Assembly: GCF_007655135.1 (NCBI RefSeq)
Contig: NW_022204359.1
Location: 21,983-85,982 of the forward strand
DNA length: 64,000 nucleotides
Source of the DNA: Punica granatum
Taxonomy: Eukaryota; Streptophyta; Magnoliopsida; Myrtales; Lythraceae
Direction: 5' to 3'
In this document: piece by piece, positions 1 to 12,700 of the stretch
Layout of the letters: every line of letters starts with the position of its first letter
Numbering within the stretch: the stretch's first letter is position 1
The notes under the pieces: model-generated
Seen by the model: the letters and a program-made list of their open reading frames with translations, nothing else
The model's database searches: none
What the model was told of the DNA's origin: nothing
Position numbers and translations under genes: made by a program

Positions 1-598
1 AAACGAATGCAAGAATGCACAAAGATCATCGGGGATCAAGGGACGCTAAACTCCACTCCAAACGTCCGAACAGGGCAAAACCGACTCCCGAGGCGCCGAA
101 TCGCCCGAACGTCCGTTCACGCGACGCATGGCGATATTAGATTCATCCAAATCTTCGTCTTTCAAGCTTTCCAAATCTTCAAATTAATCGGACATCGGAG
201 GTCGGACGCGAGCTCAATCAAGTCTCAAGCGTTTGCCGGCTTTTCTCCTAATCGGATGGGACCCACAGCCTAGCCAAGCCCAGCCATTGAGCCGCGGCTC
301 AACCCCAAGCCACGGCTCAACCCTCGGCTCGACATGACAGCCCCCAAGCCGCGGCTAATTCCCTCACCGGCGGCTCACCCGTCGGCTCCAAGCCTCCCCA
401 TCCACAAATTTGAATTTTCCCTCAAATCTTTCACTTCCTATCACATCCTTACACATCCATCACCTATCCATCACTTCCCTCTTGCTTCCCCTACACTCCA
501 CATGACTATTTCCCCATCCTAATCCCCTCCAAATTTCGGCAGCCCTAGTTTAGGCATCAAAACCGCAATTAACTTCCTCTAATCGAGCCATTAGCCAT

Positions 599-609
599 CC
601 CTATAAGTC
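599..609 (+). promoter_or_regulatory. Candidate TATA box of LTR E
   Basis: CCCTATAAGTCC is followed by a pyrimidine-rich stretch, in the same relative place as the better TATA box of the related LTR of element A. The core differs from consensus. Confidence 0.4.
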
Positions 610-1472
610 CCCTTCCATCATTAACTTTAATCACTTCTTCATTCTCCTTCTCTCTCAAGCCAATCTCCCTCTAAAATCCTCTCAACTTTCAGCCCACTCC
701 CACAGCTCGTACCACTCCTTGCCAAGGCCGAAACCGGCCAAAACCGTCGAAAAACCACCCGGTATTCCAGTAACCACCCGACCCGACTTAAACCAAAAAT
801 CACCAAACTCCCTAGCCTACCTATTTTCCATCCCCTAAGTCCGTTTCCGGGCTTAGATTTTCCATTTGAGGTCCCTAACATCACTTTCTAGCCAAAGTTG
901 TAATCGGGTCCCGAGTCTCCAAGCTCCTCGACGTGCCATTTTCTCCCTCGACTTCGGAGAGTCGTGCCATCACGTTCAAAGGGTTCCTCACGACCCTCAC
1001 CCTCTCTCGTGAAGAGGTGGTCACGATCCGAGGGCCGATCCACCGTGCACAACCTCCGTTTCATTGTTTTTCACTTACCGGGTTTTCCGTGTTCATACCC
1101 GAACTTCTCTCACGTTTTTCGAGCTTGTCTAGGGCTCGGCACACTCGGGTCTACCCGTGCTCGTCTAGATCTACTTCTTAGGAGTCCAACGAGCCCGACC
1201 TTGCACCGTGCCGTGCCCGGAGCTCGCGTGCCAAGCCGTTCTCCCGAGACTAGCCGCGGCTGTTTTCTCTCGGATTGCTCACTTCCGCGACTTCAAGCCG
1301 AGTCTTGCGACTCCCACGGCCACTTCTCCGACTCCTTCCTCGTGTTCCGAGGCTAGGTAAGACTCCTCTATGACTTAGAGAAGCTAGGTTCTTCGATATT
1401 TGTTTGATATGGGGTGTTAGGGGCTCATTTCGCATGATTTTCCTTAGATCCCGGGTTTGGCCCTTGAGCAAT

Positions 1473-2110
1473 CTCGTGAACCATCCGAGTTCGAAATGAG
1501 CTGAAATATTTTCCACAGACACTTGATGTTATTTTAAGTCCCCATACAAAATTTCAGATTTTTCTGTGCACTGGATCTCCGGATAAAAAATGTTTACCCG
1601 TTATTTCGGTATTCTCGGCCAGATTTTGATGTGTCTCGTGAACCATCCCAGTTCGAAATGGGCTGCAATTTTTACCACAGACACCTGATGTTATTTTAAG
1701 TCCCCATACAAAATTTCAGATTTTTCTGTGCACTGGATCTCCGGATAAAAAATGTTTACCCGTTATTTCGGTATTCTCGGCCAGATTTTGATATGTCTCG
1801 TGAACCATCCGAGTTCGAAATGAGCTGAAATTTTTACCACAGACACTTGATGTTATTTTAAGTCCCCATACAAAATTTCAGATTTTTCTGTGCACTGGAT
1901 CTCCGGATAAAAAATGTTTACCCGTTATTTCGGTGTTTCCGGTCTGATTTTGATAGATCTCGCGAACCATCCGACTTCAAAATGAACTGAAATTTTTACC
2001 ACACATTCCTGATGTTATTTTAAGGTTCCACACAAAATTTCATATTTTTATGGGCGCTGAAACTCCAAATAAAAATTATCTACCGAACTTTTCGTATATT
2101 CGACAAATCA
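1473..2110 (+). repeat. 162-bp tandem repeat, about 3.9 copies, inside LTR E
   Basis: Units start at 1473, 1635, 1797 and 1959, each exactly 162 bp apart and opening with CTCGTGAACCATCC or a close variant. The first three are nearly identical; the fourth is diverged and fades out near 2110. Nothing like it is seen in the LTRs of A, B or D. Confidence 0.9.
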
Positions 2111-4480
2111 GATCACACTGTTTTTTTTGGGTCTAATTTAGCCCTCTCCAAACTGAATCTAGATCCAAAATAGACCCCTTGACCCTGATCCGACTCTGAT
2201 TTCATGTTAATTACATTTACGATTTACCTCGTTTTTCGTGCCGATGCCATTTTATTGATTCCATTATATATCATGTTTGTGTTTGTATTACATGTTTATT
2301 TGTGATTCCAAGACCATGGTGGCATCGACTTTGTAAATGTGTGTGTTCTTATTATGTTTGGCGTCTTACGCATGCAAGAAACGATTAAAACCGATTCTTG
2401 TAATTGATTGCAATTATATTTTTTGTTTAAATCATTAGCTTCACGGTTAATTTACATGTTAGGCGCATTAACCCCAAACAATCATCTCATTAGCCCATAA
2501 TAATCAAGGTTTAACTCCTCAATCACTAAACCATGCCACAAACGAGAAATGGGACGCATCATTTGATTAATTAAATCACTCGGACTAAATAATTGGACAA
2601 ATTGAATATTAATTCGTAAACGTATCGATGGTTCATGGAACGGCGGAAATGCCCTTTTCCTTAAAAGCTCATAATTTCAAAACATCGAGACGTGTAACAC
2701 GAATAGAATTGTGTCTAGCAAGTACTCGCGTACTATGACTCGAGTCCGGGCCCAATTTGAGGCGGCTCGAGTCGAGATGCGCGAGTCCTCTTTAGACCTC
2801 TTCGTGTCACACGATCTTTATTTTATATATGAACATCACATGTTTTACCACTCAAGGGCATAGTCGTCATTCCGTGATTCATCGATATCCTAGGCTTTAG
2901 GGAGTCGGAAACACCTCGATCTATGGACGGAAAGGGATGGCCCGTTCGGGTGCGAGTTTCATTCGTACGGCCCATTCCGTTCACTTTCGGTGTTTCTATC
3001 TTCCTATCGTAGATTCGGTGGTGAACCTTTTTATTTCAGTTGAAAAAGATGAAGAACCGGATTAATCATGTACTTGACTTAAATAAACATTAGATAATGG
3101 ATAGGTGGAATATTAGATTCCAATCTAGAGTCAAAACACGAGTTTGGCTAATTCAGTGAAACCGCAGTGACACTTAACTGAATAAGAGTCATAAAACAAA
3201 CACACACATGTAATCGGCTTAGAACCTTATCCTAGCCCGCCCTCTATGTTTGCCTAGGTTAGATGCATTGTTTGCCAATCAACCACGGGTAATAACTGAT
3301 TAAATCACGTACATTCGACTTAATACACCACTTGTCTGTATTCACCGACAATTGTCAGTTGCTTTCTGTATCGTGTCAGTTATATCAGTTTCTTCCGTTT
3401 TATTCTTGCTTTTGATGATTTATTGCGGTTCGGGCCCGAACCCATAAGTCACGTGTTGCATGGGGTCCAACGCCCCAAATCACCGAACACGAGGTCCAAT
3501 GCCTTTTAACTCACCGAGCGCGTGCAACCCGAGTGCGGAATGGGATCTAGCCTCGATTCACCGTCACACTCCGAATACGACCTATGTGGAAGGCGGATTT
3601 GGATTGAGCGCGTGAAACGTGTTTAGATATCACCCGGGAGCTCGATCGATCCAATGGTTACAGTGGAAACAAGTCGTTTTTCTGCAAACCGACGATTCGA
3701 TCGGACCCGACCCCCGGCTCTTTGAGCCCGCGTTGCCTTAATTTATTTATCGGTTATTCAAAATACACGGTGAGCAGGAGCGGAATAGTGGCCCAATGCA
3801 AACCGATCGGGATCCATTTACTTATTCGGTTATACTTTGTAATTGTTCGAGAGAACATTGTGAGGATTCTATTTGTATGTTCATTCATCTCCTTGTAAGG
3901 ATCCCCGATCGGTGAGCGAGAGGTCCGAGTGCTGGATCGGTTAAGTTGGTCTATCGCCACCAAAGGGTGAGTAAGCTTGGATACTCGTGGTTTCGGTTCA
4001 CGCAGGGAATCAACCATCACGGTTCGATGAACTGTAACGCTAAGATAGTGAACCGACTCCTCGATGCACAAGCCTACTCATCTTTCGGACTCTTGGTCCA
4101 ACTTGATCAATTCATCGAATTTACGGTGTCAAAACGGGCGAGTCGAGCGCAACTCTAAATCACGCGGTAAATAAACAAAATGGCAAGCCTAGCAAGCTAG
4201 AGTACCGAGAGGGCGTGCGGGATATAGGCCCGCACGTAATAGAACCCCCGAATTCGGAATTTTCGGTTCCGTACGACCATTGCCTTAGCATTTAGGTGTA
4301 CCCCGTACCCCTAGACCCGGGTAACTTGCCGGCCCTCGACCCTCGGGTCGTAAAATGGCAAGTGGCGACTCCTTCTCACGTGCGTCCGTCGCGCGTCCCC
4401 GAGAAGGTGGACACTCCCAAGCCGCGTTTGCTTAGGCGCGCGCATGCGTGCCCCGACGAGATGAAATTCGGGTGCGCACA

Positions 4481-4629
4481 CATGTGTCATTTGCCCGATT
4501 TTGCCGACTTGAGGATGAATAGTGATTTTCTGCTCTGTCAAGTCGTTTTTCTGTATTCTGCTCAGGTTGTGGCTTGGATCATTGCTGATATCATCATTTG
4601 GAAAGGTGAGCCAAAATGGGGTGCTGACA
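4481..4629 (-). repeat. Remnant of the 3' LTR of element A (149 bp)
   Basis: It aligns base for base in length with 20181-20329, the U3 start of the right LTR, and ends with the same GGGGTGCTGACA. The rest of this LTR is missing because LTR E abuts it at 4480/4481. Confidence 0.9.
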
Positions 4630-4644
4630 GCTTGCCCCTCTTTG
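4630..4644 (-). other. Polypurine tract of element A
   Basis: On the - strand CAAAGAGGGGCAAGC directly precedes the TGTCAGCACC start of the 3' LTR. The same tract sits in the same place in elements B (27493-27507) and D (45990-46004). It would prime plus-strand DNA synthesis. Confidence 0.85.
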
Positions 4645-4830
4645 ACTGCATGCTCGAGTAGAGGATGCAGCCAAAGACTTCAGAAGCGCCCCAATTTGAT
4701 AGCAATGATTGACATGGAATTTCCGATAACAGTCTTCTCCCTCTTACTTTGGATATGTGGGGATGTTATACCTGATGCAGAAATGTAAAAGTCAGGATGA
4801 ACCTGAGGGGATGGACCCCTAAACAGATAA

Positions 4831-4955
4831 GTAGTCGGGACGTACCCGAAGTGCAGGAAAGTAGTCGGGACGTACCCGAAATGCAGGAAAAGTAGTCGGG
4901 ACGTACTCGAAATGCGGAAAAGTAGTCGGGACGTACCCGAAATGCAGAAAAGTAA
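4831..4955 (-). repeat. 30-bp near-palindromic tandem repeat, 4 copies (element A 3' UTR)
   Basis: Units start at 4831, 4861, 4892 and 4922 and contain TCGGGACGTACCCGA, arms TCGGG/CCCGA around a 5-base loop. This is the short form of the arrays expanded in elements B and D. Confidence 0.9.
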
Positions 4956-6071
4956 ATTGCATGGGATGCATTGCAAAAAGTAAATGCAAACGTTGGGGAG
5001 TTGCGTGAGGTGTGGAAGGAATCATTGTGCTTCCTCCGTCACTGAGCTTGTCCGTGTTGCAATCGATGTAGTGGCAGAATGTTTCATTGTTTGCCAACTG
5101 ATTGTGATGCGATTGAATGCATGGAGTATTATCCTGAAGACTTCTCCTTGGATTTTAGTTGTGGTCCTTAGCATAAGGCAGACATGCATTCATCAAAGAA
5201 AGACTTCTTCCGAGGTTCACATCTTCGTTCCTGCATATAGAACCATGGGAGCTAACAGTAGTTGTCAGTTCTACTCTACAGCCATAATGAGTAGAAAGAA
5301 GTCTGAATAATAATACTTTGGGGATTTGAACTTGATGACCATTTAAAGGGATGGTCGTATCCCGCTAGGTTTGTGATTTGACAAGAAAGACTTTTTACAG
5401 AACATGCATGACCTGTAGAATTTGCATAAGGGTATAGGGGGATTCTTTGGGATCCTCCAAATCAAGGATACAAAGATTCGACTGTATGTCGAAACGTGTC
5501 TCATGCTCTGAGAGTAAAAGAGAGTTTGCTTGCATCGAAGACTGTCAAACCACTATTTGTTGCCGCTGCATGCTGAATGTAGCTGTCATTTCGTGGTCGA
5601 GCTGCCGAAGGTCCCCTAATTTTTGCCTAGGTCGCAAGACGCGTGACGACCTAACGGGGTGTTTTGTTTGACATTTCTCTCATTTAGATCTCACCTTTTG
5701 CTACGATCATCCGTATTGGGTCTGATCGCACCTCTCGATTCCTCTAACTTTTGCCTAGACCGCCCTTTTCGGGTTTTCAGCCTAGCGAGGATTTTGATTC
5801 ATGCTCTCCTTTTGCCACGGTTCCCCTTTGTGGGATTTTAAACCGTGCCTCTCATTCCCTAATTTTTGCCTAGGCCGCCTCAAAGAGGTTTTCAACCTAG
5901 CGGGAAATCCATTGTTTTTCTCTCAGGAAAAATTCAGAGAAAAGGGAAAGAGCAGAAGATGGGAGTACATGAGTTAACGAAATTAAAAGTGTTGGGAACT
6001 GTACATGCAAAGAAAGATAAAATGTAATGTGCATTTGAGAAAACATCCGCAGTGGGATAAGAGAAACACCA
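4956..6071 (-). other. 3' untranslated region of element A, no gene
   Basis: The stretch lies between the end of pol and the 30-bp array. Bases 4980-5150 are recognisably related to 28555-28720 and 47300-47460 in elements B and D. No coding sequence is supported; open frames here have no family features. A hairpin cluster lies at 5621-5905. Confidence 0.7.
5621..5905 (-). other. Cluster of hairpins in element A 3' UTR
   Basis: Successive units start with TTTTGC and carry short inverted repeats: TAGGTCG (5628-5634) with CGACCTA (5647-5653); CGATCA (5704-5709) with TGATCG (5723-5728); CACGGTT (5816-5822) with AACCGTG (5841-5847); TAGG (5871-5874) with CCTA (5896-5899), which holds an inner CCTC/GAGG. 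A further unit at 5755-5790 pairs poorly. Stem sequence changes from unit to unit while pairing is kept. Related clusters occur in B and D. Confidence 0.6.
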
Positions 6072-9000
6072 TCACGGATAGTATTTCTTAAGAGCATCAG
6101 CATTGACCGGAAGAGCGTTCTCGTTTCCGTCCATATCGTTGAGAATGATTGCCCCTCCGTCAAAGACTTCTTTAACGATGAATGGACCGTCGTACTTGTA
6201 AGCGAACTTGCCCCTGGAATCTGGGGCGATGTGTAAAACTTTTCGCAAGACGAGGTCGCTGGGGCTGAACTTGCGAGGACGAACTTTTTTGTTGAATGTT
6301 CGAGCCATTCTTTGCTGATAGCACTGACCGTGGCAAAGTGCAGTTAGCCGCTTCTCATCGATGAGATTAAGCTGTTCATAGCGTTGCTTCGCCCATTCTG
6401 CTTCCTCGAGTTTGGACTCGGCAAGAACCCTCATGGAGGGAATCTCCACTTCGATTGGAAGAACCGCTTCCATGCCGTAGACCAAAGAATACGGGGTTGC
6501 CTCGGTGGATGAGCGGATAGAAGTCCGATATGCCAAGAGTGCAAACGGGAGCATCTCATGCCAGTCCTTGTAATTCACCGTCATTTTTTCGATGATTTTC
6601 TTTATATTCTTATTCGCTGCCTCTACCGCACCATTCATTTGTGGACGATATGGAGAGAAATTACGATGTTGGATCCTGAACTGTGCACAGAGCTCGTCAA
6701 TGAGCTTATTATTCAGGTTCTAGGCATTGTCGGTGATGAGAGTCGCAGGGACCCCGTATCGCGCAATGATGTCGCGTTTGAGGAAGCGAGCCACGGCCTT
6801 TGCAGTGACTGACGCAAGGGTGATAGCTTCGATCCACTTGGTGAAGTAATCGATAGCTACTAGTATGAACAAATGTCCATTGGATGCTTTAGGGTTGACT
6901 GGACCAATCACGTCCATGCCCCACATTGAAAATGGCCACGGAGCAGCCATTGGATGGAGCTCGTTGGGTGGTGCTCTGATCTGATTCGCGTAGACTTGAC
7001 ACAAGTGACAGTGTCTGACATGCTTGACGCAGTCGGTCTCCATGGTAGACCAGAAGTACCCGAGTCGCATGAGCTTCTTTGCTAGCATGAGTCCATTCAT
7101 ATGAGGTCCGCAATTTCCTTCGTGTACTTCTTCCATGAGGCGTTGTGCCTCATTCTCGTCGACACACCGAAGTAGTGTAGCATCGAATGAACGGCGGTAG
7201 AGAGTCTCGCCACTCAGGAAAAAGTGTGCCGCAATGCGGCGTAGAGTCCTCCGGTCATGACGATCGGTGAACGCTGGGAATTGACCTGTTTGCAGCAAGT
7301 GCTTGATGTCTGCGTACCACGGTTTGCCGTCAACAGCATCAATTACATCGCAATGGGCAGGGCCCTGAGCAATCTCAAACTCGAGAGGTTCTATGAGATT
7401 CTCCTTCGTAATGCTCACCATGGATGCGAGCGTTGCAAGTGCATCTGCGAACTGGTTCTTCATGCGTGGGGTGTACGTAAATGAGATATCTTTGAAGTTC
7501 TCTGTCAACTCTTCGAGGTACTCATGATATGGCACCAACTTTGGATCTTTCGTCTTCCATTGTTTAAGCGTCTGGAAGATTGTGAGCATAGAATCACCAA
7601 ACACTTTTAACTCCTTGACTTTGAGGTAGATTGCGGCCTGCAAACCGAGGATACAAGTTTCATATTCGGCTATGTTGTTGGTGCAAGGGAAATCAATCTT
7701 CGCTGCAATAGGGAAATGACGCCCCTCAGGGGATATCAACACCGCGCCGATACCAGACCCAGTGGAATTGACTGCACCGTCAAAGTACATCTTCCATCCT
7801 AGAGTCTCTTCCTCATCACTCACTTGGAGGATCCTTTCATCTGGAAAGTTAGGGTTGATCGGTCTGTCGTCCTCGATCGGAAACTCCGCTAGATGATCTG
7901 CAATTGCTTGGCCCTTCACTGACGTGCGTGATACGTATTCGATGTCATACTCCGTCAGTTGGCAACGCCATTTTGCTATGTTCCTCATGGAGGACGGACT
8001 GCTGAGTAGATACTTCAAAGGATCTGTCTTTGACAGCAGGCGAACAATATGGTAGAGAGTGTATTACCGGAGCCTTTGCATGACCCAAACGAGTGCGCAA
8101 CACATCTTCTCTATCTCAGGGTAGTTGGACTCCCCTTCAGTGAACTTTTTGCTTAAATAATAAATTGCTCGCTCTGCATGAGAGGAATCGTCCTTTTGCC
8201 CTAACATGCATCCGATGGATTGTCGGCGTACTGTCAGGTACAGAATGAGAGGACGATCCAGTGAAGGTGGAACCAACATCGGTGGCTGAACTAGGTATGC
8301 CTTGACTGTATCAAAAGCTTTCTGACACTCGTCATCCCATTCAACCGCTGCGTTTTTGCGAAGCAAACGGAAGAGTGGTTGGCACTTGTCTGTTAAATTT
8401 GCAATGAAACGTGCGATGTAATTCAGCCGTCCTAGGAAACTCCTTACTTCGCGCACTGTCGATGGAGGGGGCAATTCCATGATCGCCTTGACTTTGTCGG
8501 GATCAACCTCGATGCCCTTTTCGCTGACTACAAACCCTAGCAATTTTCCTGACTTGACGCCGAAAGTGCATTTCGTTGGGTTGAGTCGGAGTTTGTACTT
8601 CCTGAGACGATCAAATAGCCGCCTGAGGTTGACAAGATGATCTTCACCTGCTTTGGACTTTGCAATCATGTCGTCGACGTAAACCTCTATCTCTTTATGC
8701 ATCATGTCATGAAATAGAGTGACCATTGCCCGCTGATAGGTTGCCCCAGCGTTTTTGAGACCAAAAGGCATGACCTTGTAACAAAACGTACCCCACATCG
8801 TGATGAACGTCGTTTTGATCTTATCCTCCTCGGCCATCTGAATCTGATTGTATCCAGAGAAACCATCCATGAAGGAGAATTGTGTGTGGCGTGCTGTATT
8901 GTCCACCAAGACGTCGATAGGGGGCAGCGGGAAGTTATCCTTAGGACTGGCCTTGTTAAGGTCTCGATAGTCGATGCAGACTCTGACCTTCCCATTCTTC

Positions 9001-9513
9001 TTTTCCACTAGCACTACGTTAGCTACCCATTCAGAGTAATTGCATACCTCTAAGAATCTCGCATCCACCTGTTTGACGACCTCCTCTTTAATGCGGAGAA
9101 GAAGATCAGCTCGTTGACGCCGTAAGTGTTGACGTTTGGGCGGAAATCTTTCAGTGTCGAGTGGGAGGAAATGCTTTACGATCGAGGGGTCCAAACCTGG
9201 CATATCGGTATAAGACCAAGCGAAGACCTCTTGATACTCTGACAAGAAATCGATCATCCGGGCTCTCTGTGCGGGGTCGAGATCCGTCCCGATCCTTAGG
9301 GTGCGTTGCTCTTCTGTGGTGCCTATGTTGATCTCTTCGGTTGGCTCGATCGAAGTGAGTTGATGGTTTTCAAGACGATGCAAACTCTCTTCTATCTCGG
9401 GCACGCGACCGTCCTCGTCAAGTCCTTCCCCGAAGTATATGGGTAGGGACTTTCTGAGGTGTGTTTCGGACGAATTCGAATCGTTGCATCGGTGATTTGG
9501 ATTCGATTGGAGC
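6072..9513 (-). pseudogene. pol: Element A pol: RT, degenerate RNase H, second RNase H, integrase (two in-frame stops)
   Basis: This is one reading frame downstream of a predicted intron. Reverse transcriptase comes first, with its YVDD catalytic motif at 8670-8681. The next RNase H domain is degenerate: the region that should hold the first catalytic Asp reads LYLTVRRQS. A second, archaeal-type RNase H follows with FDGA (near 7780), AEYE, GDSML and QFADALA, which supply its D-E-D-D residues. Integrase shows an H-H-C-C zinc finger (about 7000-7120), GMDVIGP, ITDNA and GAVEAANK for the D,D,E triad, and a C-terminal DNA-binding part ending at 6072. Dual RNase H is characteristic of the Tat lineage. 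The frame is broken only by TAA at 8064-8066 and TAG at 6720-6722; the flanking parts stay in phase. It would have copied element RNA into DNA and inserted it, but this copy is inactive. Confidence 0.93.
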
Positions 9514-9704
9514 CTGGACACGAAAGCGAATTGTTTTAGAAATTAAAGATGCTAGAAGTAAGCATGAGAGAGAGAATCTAGACACAAAAATTCAAAAAGC
9601 ATGTAGGGATTTTATTAACAAGCCATAACAAAAACCCCTTTTCTGTTGTGTGGCTTATGGCGTTGCCGACACACAGGTAACATTATATATAAAGACCGTC
9701 TTAC
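9514..9704 (-). other. Predicted 191-bp intron between protease and RT of element A
   Basis: Gag-pro and RT lie in different frames, separated by stops. On the - strand a donor GTAAGA begins at 9704 and an acceptor TTTCGTGTCCAG ends at 9514. Exon 1 ends with two bases of a codon (GT) and exon 2 supplies the third (G), giving Val and joining the two frames exactly. Ogre elements are known to have a spliced intron at this place. Splicing itself is inferred. Confidence 0.75.
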
Positions 9705-12700
9705 ACATCGGCAACTACGGCCGAGTAGAGCGGAACTGAAGTCCAGTTGGTAAGCTCCTCATCCTCCCGTACAGGGCGGATATGAACCCTGGAAGATGTC
9801 TCCTCAGTGACGGCATATATGGCTGGCAAAGCCAAAAACGCTTCAACTGCATCCGAAGAGAAGTCATCTGTTTCAGTGATTGGGCTATCGGAGGTGCCTC
9901 CCATGATCTGCGGTGGTGCTGCAAAAAACTATGAGAGTGGTGGAACCAGAATGCCCCTGAAGAGCTTTTCGTAATGTACAGCAAGGCGGTGTAGATGCTT
10001 TCCACGGCGAGACTGCACGATCTCATGACAGGAGGGGCGAAAGCCAAGTCCCCTCCTATTGCGGTATTCCTCCATTTCAATCGGTCGAAGGATTCCCTGT
10101 GCACGTGCCCCAAGTCCAGTTCCGGGGACGTAATCGTTCTTCAACAGAACCTTTCCAATCATACGATCGGTTCGTGATGGACCGACTTTTCCGTAGTCTC
10201 GGATTACGGAAATCGTGTCGAAAGAGTGAAAGGGAAGATTCTGATCTTCTCCAATGCTGATGTAAGGAACGGCTGTCTCCTTGTAGACTGCGTAGTCTTC
10301 CTCACCGTTGACAGTGATAAGCTTACCTTCGACGAAGAACTTCAGTTTCTGGTGCAGCGACGAAGGAACAGCGCCGGCGGCGTGAATCCATGGTCTCCCG
10401 AGCAAGAGACTGAAAGCATTGGGTATCTCGAGGATCTGAAAGGTGACAGAGAATGAGCAAGGACCCACATCGATCAGGAGATCGATTTCTCCATTCACTT
10501 CTCTCCTAGAGCCATCAAAGGCTCGAACAGTGGTCTTGCTTGCACGGATGCGGCTCATGTCCACATTCATCTGTTTCAGTGTGGAGACGGGGCAAACGTT
10601 GAGAGCAGAGCCGTTGTCGATCATGACTCGACCAACAATGTGATTGTTGCACTTACAGACTATGTGCAATGCCCGTAAGTGTTCCTGACCTTCGGATGGA
10701 AGCTCATCATCTGCAAAGGATATCTGATTCGAAAAGATTGAACTAACAGTCTGCTCGATATTATCCGGTGCCGTGTCTTTTGGGACTTGTGCCGCGGTGA
10801 GGACTTTCAACAAAGTATTCCGATGCGGCTCGGAGCTCAAAAGCAACGCGAGGAGCGAGATATGGGCGGGTGACTTGCCCATTTGCTCCACCACTTTGTA
10901 CTCACTTGCCTTGATCACTTTCATGAAAGCTTCCGCTTCTTGATCGGTGACCTTCTTTGTAAAGACTGGCACGGCTTCTGGAACGGCTGAGGATGTAATA
11001 ACAGGGGCTTTCCCTTTGTCTGTAGACTCTGGACCCTGATAAACTCGTCCTGAGCGCGTGATGCCCATCGCACTCATCTTATGCTCCATGTTGGCAACCT
11101 CATTCCCATAATCCCAGGGAACTCGACGGTCTTGGTATGGCTCCTTCGCAAGAACCTCGATAACGAATGGGACGTCAGATGTAAATGCATCATTTGTCGG
11201 AGCATAATTGACAATAAAGGGAATTGAGGTCTTCTGCGCGTCTTCTTCCTCTTTGATAGAAGCGATGCTGATCATGTTGATAGAAGGTCCTGAACCTGAT
11301 CCATGATCGGGGAGAGGGTTTGCGCGGACATTCGGTGGCTTCACTTCATTAAAGGAGATTTGCCTTGCGTCGATCAACTCCTGAATTTTATTCCGGAGTG
11401 TCCAGCAATTGTCGAGGGTATGACCAGGAGCACCCCGATGGAATTCACAGTGTAAGTTCTGATTCTGCACTGCGGGGTCAAAGTTGGGACCAGGCGCTTC
11501 TGTTCTGATCTTGTTGCCTGCAAGAAGCTGCCTGAATATGTGAGAGAGAGGGGCTGGTAAAGTGGTGTACTGCTTGTGTGGACGCGGTTGTGCAACTTTG
11601 TCCTGATAAGTTCTGGGGGCTGGAGCACGTTGAACCGACTGAGGAGATCTCGAAGCCGGGGGTCTACCTTGTTGAGCCTGAGCAGGAATATGCTGTTGCG
11701 GAAGTTGCGACTGGATAACAGTTGGCGGGGTTGGGAAATAAGCCTGCGATGTTTGGTAGGGCTGCACATAATGCACGGGATGTGCATATGCCTGGGGAGT
11801 CTGTAATGCAGGAGTATAGTCCACCGAAATCGGCTGTGAAGCCTGATATCCGGAGTTGACGGCGCCAATAGTCATGTCTTTGCTTCTCCTGGAGGTTCCA
11901 GCAATCTGTTTCTTTGACGTCTCTCCATCCTTCTTCTTTGATGGGCCTTCGATTCTTCCTAACTTAACACCCATGTCAAGCTTCTTTCCTGCCTCGATCA
12001 AGTCCGAGAAGGAGGAAGTATGAGCCAGGAGATGTGAGTAATACGCGCCTCTGAGTGTGGAGTGGAACAGCTGAACTTGTTGTCGCTCAGTGATTGGAGG
12101 AATGTGCTTTGCTGCTCTTCCTCTCCATTCCGTTGCGTATGCTTCGAAAGCTTGACCCTCCTTCATCTCTGTCATGCTGAGATCGAGAAGGGTAGGAGGT
12201 GTTTCCGCACAAAATCGATACTGGTCGAGGAACTTCTGAGAAAGATCTGTCCATGTAGGGACATCGCCGGCTTTCAGGGTCATAAACCAATCTAGCGCCG
12301 ATCCCATAAGACTATCTTGGAAAGTCTAAATGACGAATTCCTCATAATCCCAGTATGAGAGCATTTTGCTCTGATAATGACGGAGATGATGCCGAGGGTC
12401 TCTGGTCCCATCATATCTTTTGAACTCTGGAATTTTGATCTTAGGGGGCAGCCGCATGCCTGGAAAGAGATTCCAGTCACTGTCACTGAAATCGAAACGG
12501 GGGTTGCCTACTTGGAGGGCTCGAATGGTTTCCTCCATTCTCTTTATTCTCCTCTCCTGTTCATTCTCCGCTTCGAGAGGAACGTTTGTCGGTAGCGCTG
12601 GAGGGGCAGCCTGAGTAGGCGTGCCCGGTTCAGTGGGAGGAATGTTTAGGGGCGGTGGAGCAGGGTAAGAAAAGCTTATTTGGGGTTGTGGAGTTTGGAA

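Larger units (their letters stand above)
1..4480 (+). mobile_element. 3' part of a diverged Ogre/Tat-type LTR, + strand (element E)
   Basis: The + strand here resembles the - strand of the element A LTR (15725-20329) in the same order: a TATA region, a pyrimidine-rich leader, a GC-rich block ending near 1356, and a U5-like end at about 3720-4480. It ends in TGCGCACA at 4480, and base 4481 is already inside the LTR of element A. No PBS follows, so this is a 3' LTR or solo LTR rather than a 5' LTR. Its start lies left of the window. Similarity to A is partial, so it is a different family of the same lineage. No coding region is supported in it; open frames at 639-1522, 3754-4158 and 4296-4661 are chance. 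Confidence 0.8.

Noticed and set aside
1..1522. Host gene at the left edge
   Set aside because: Frames are short and on both strands, and the stretch aligns in order with a related LTR.
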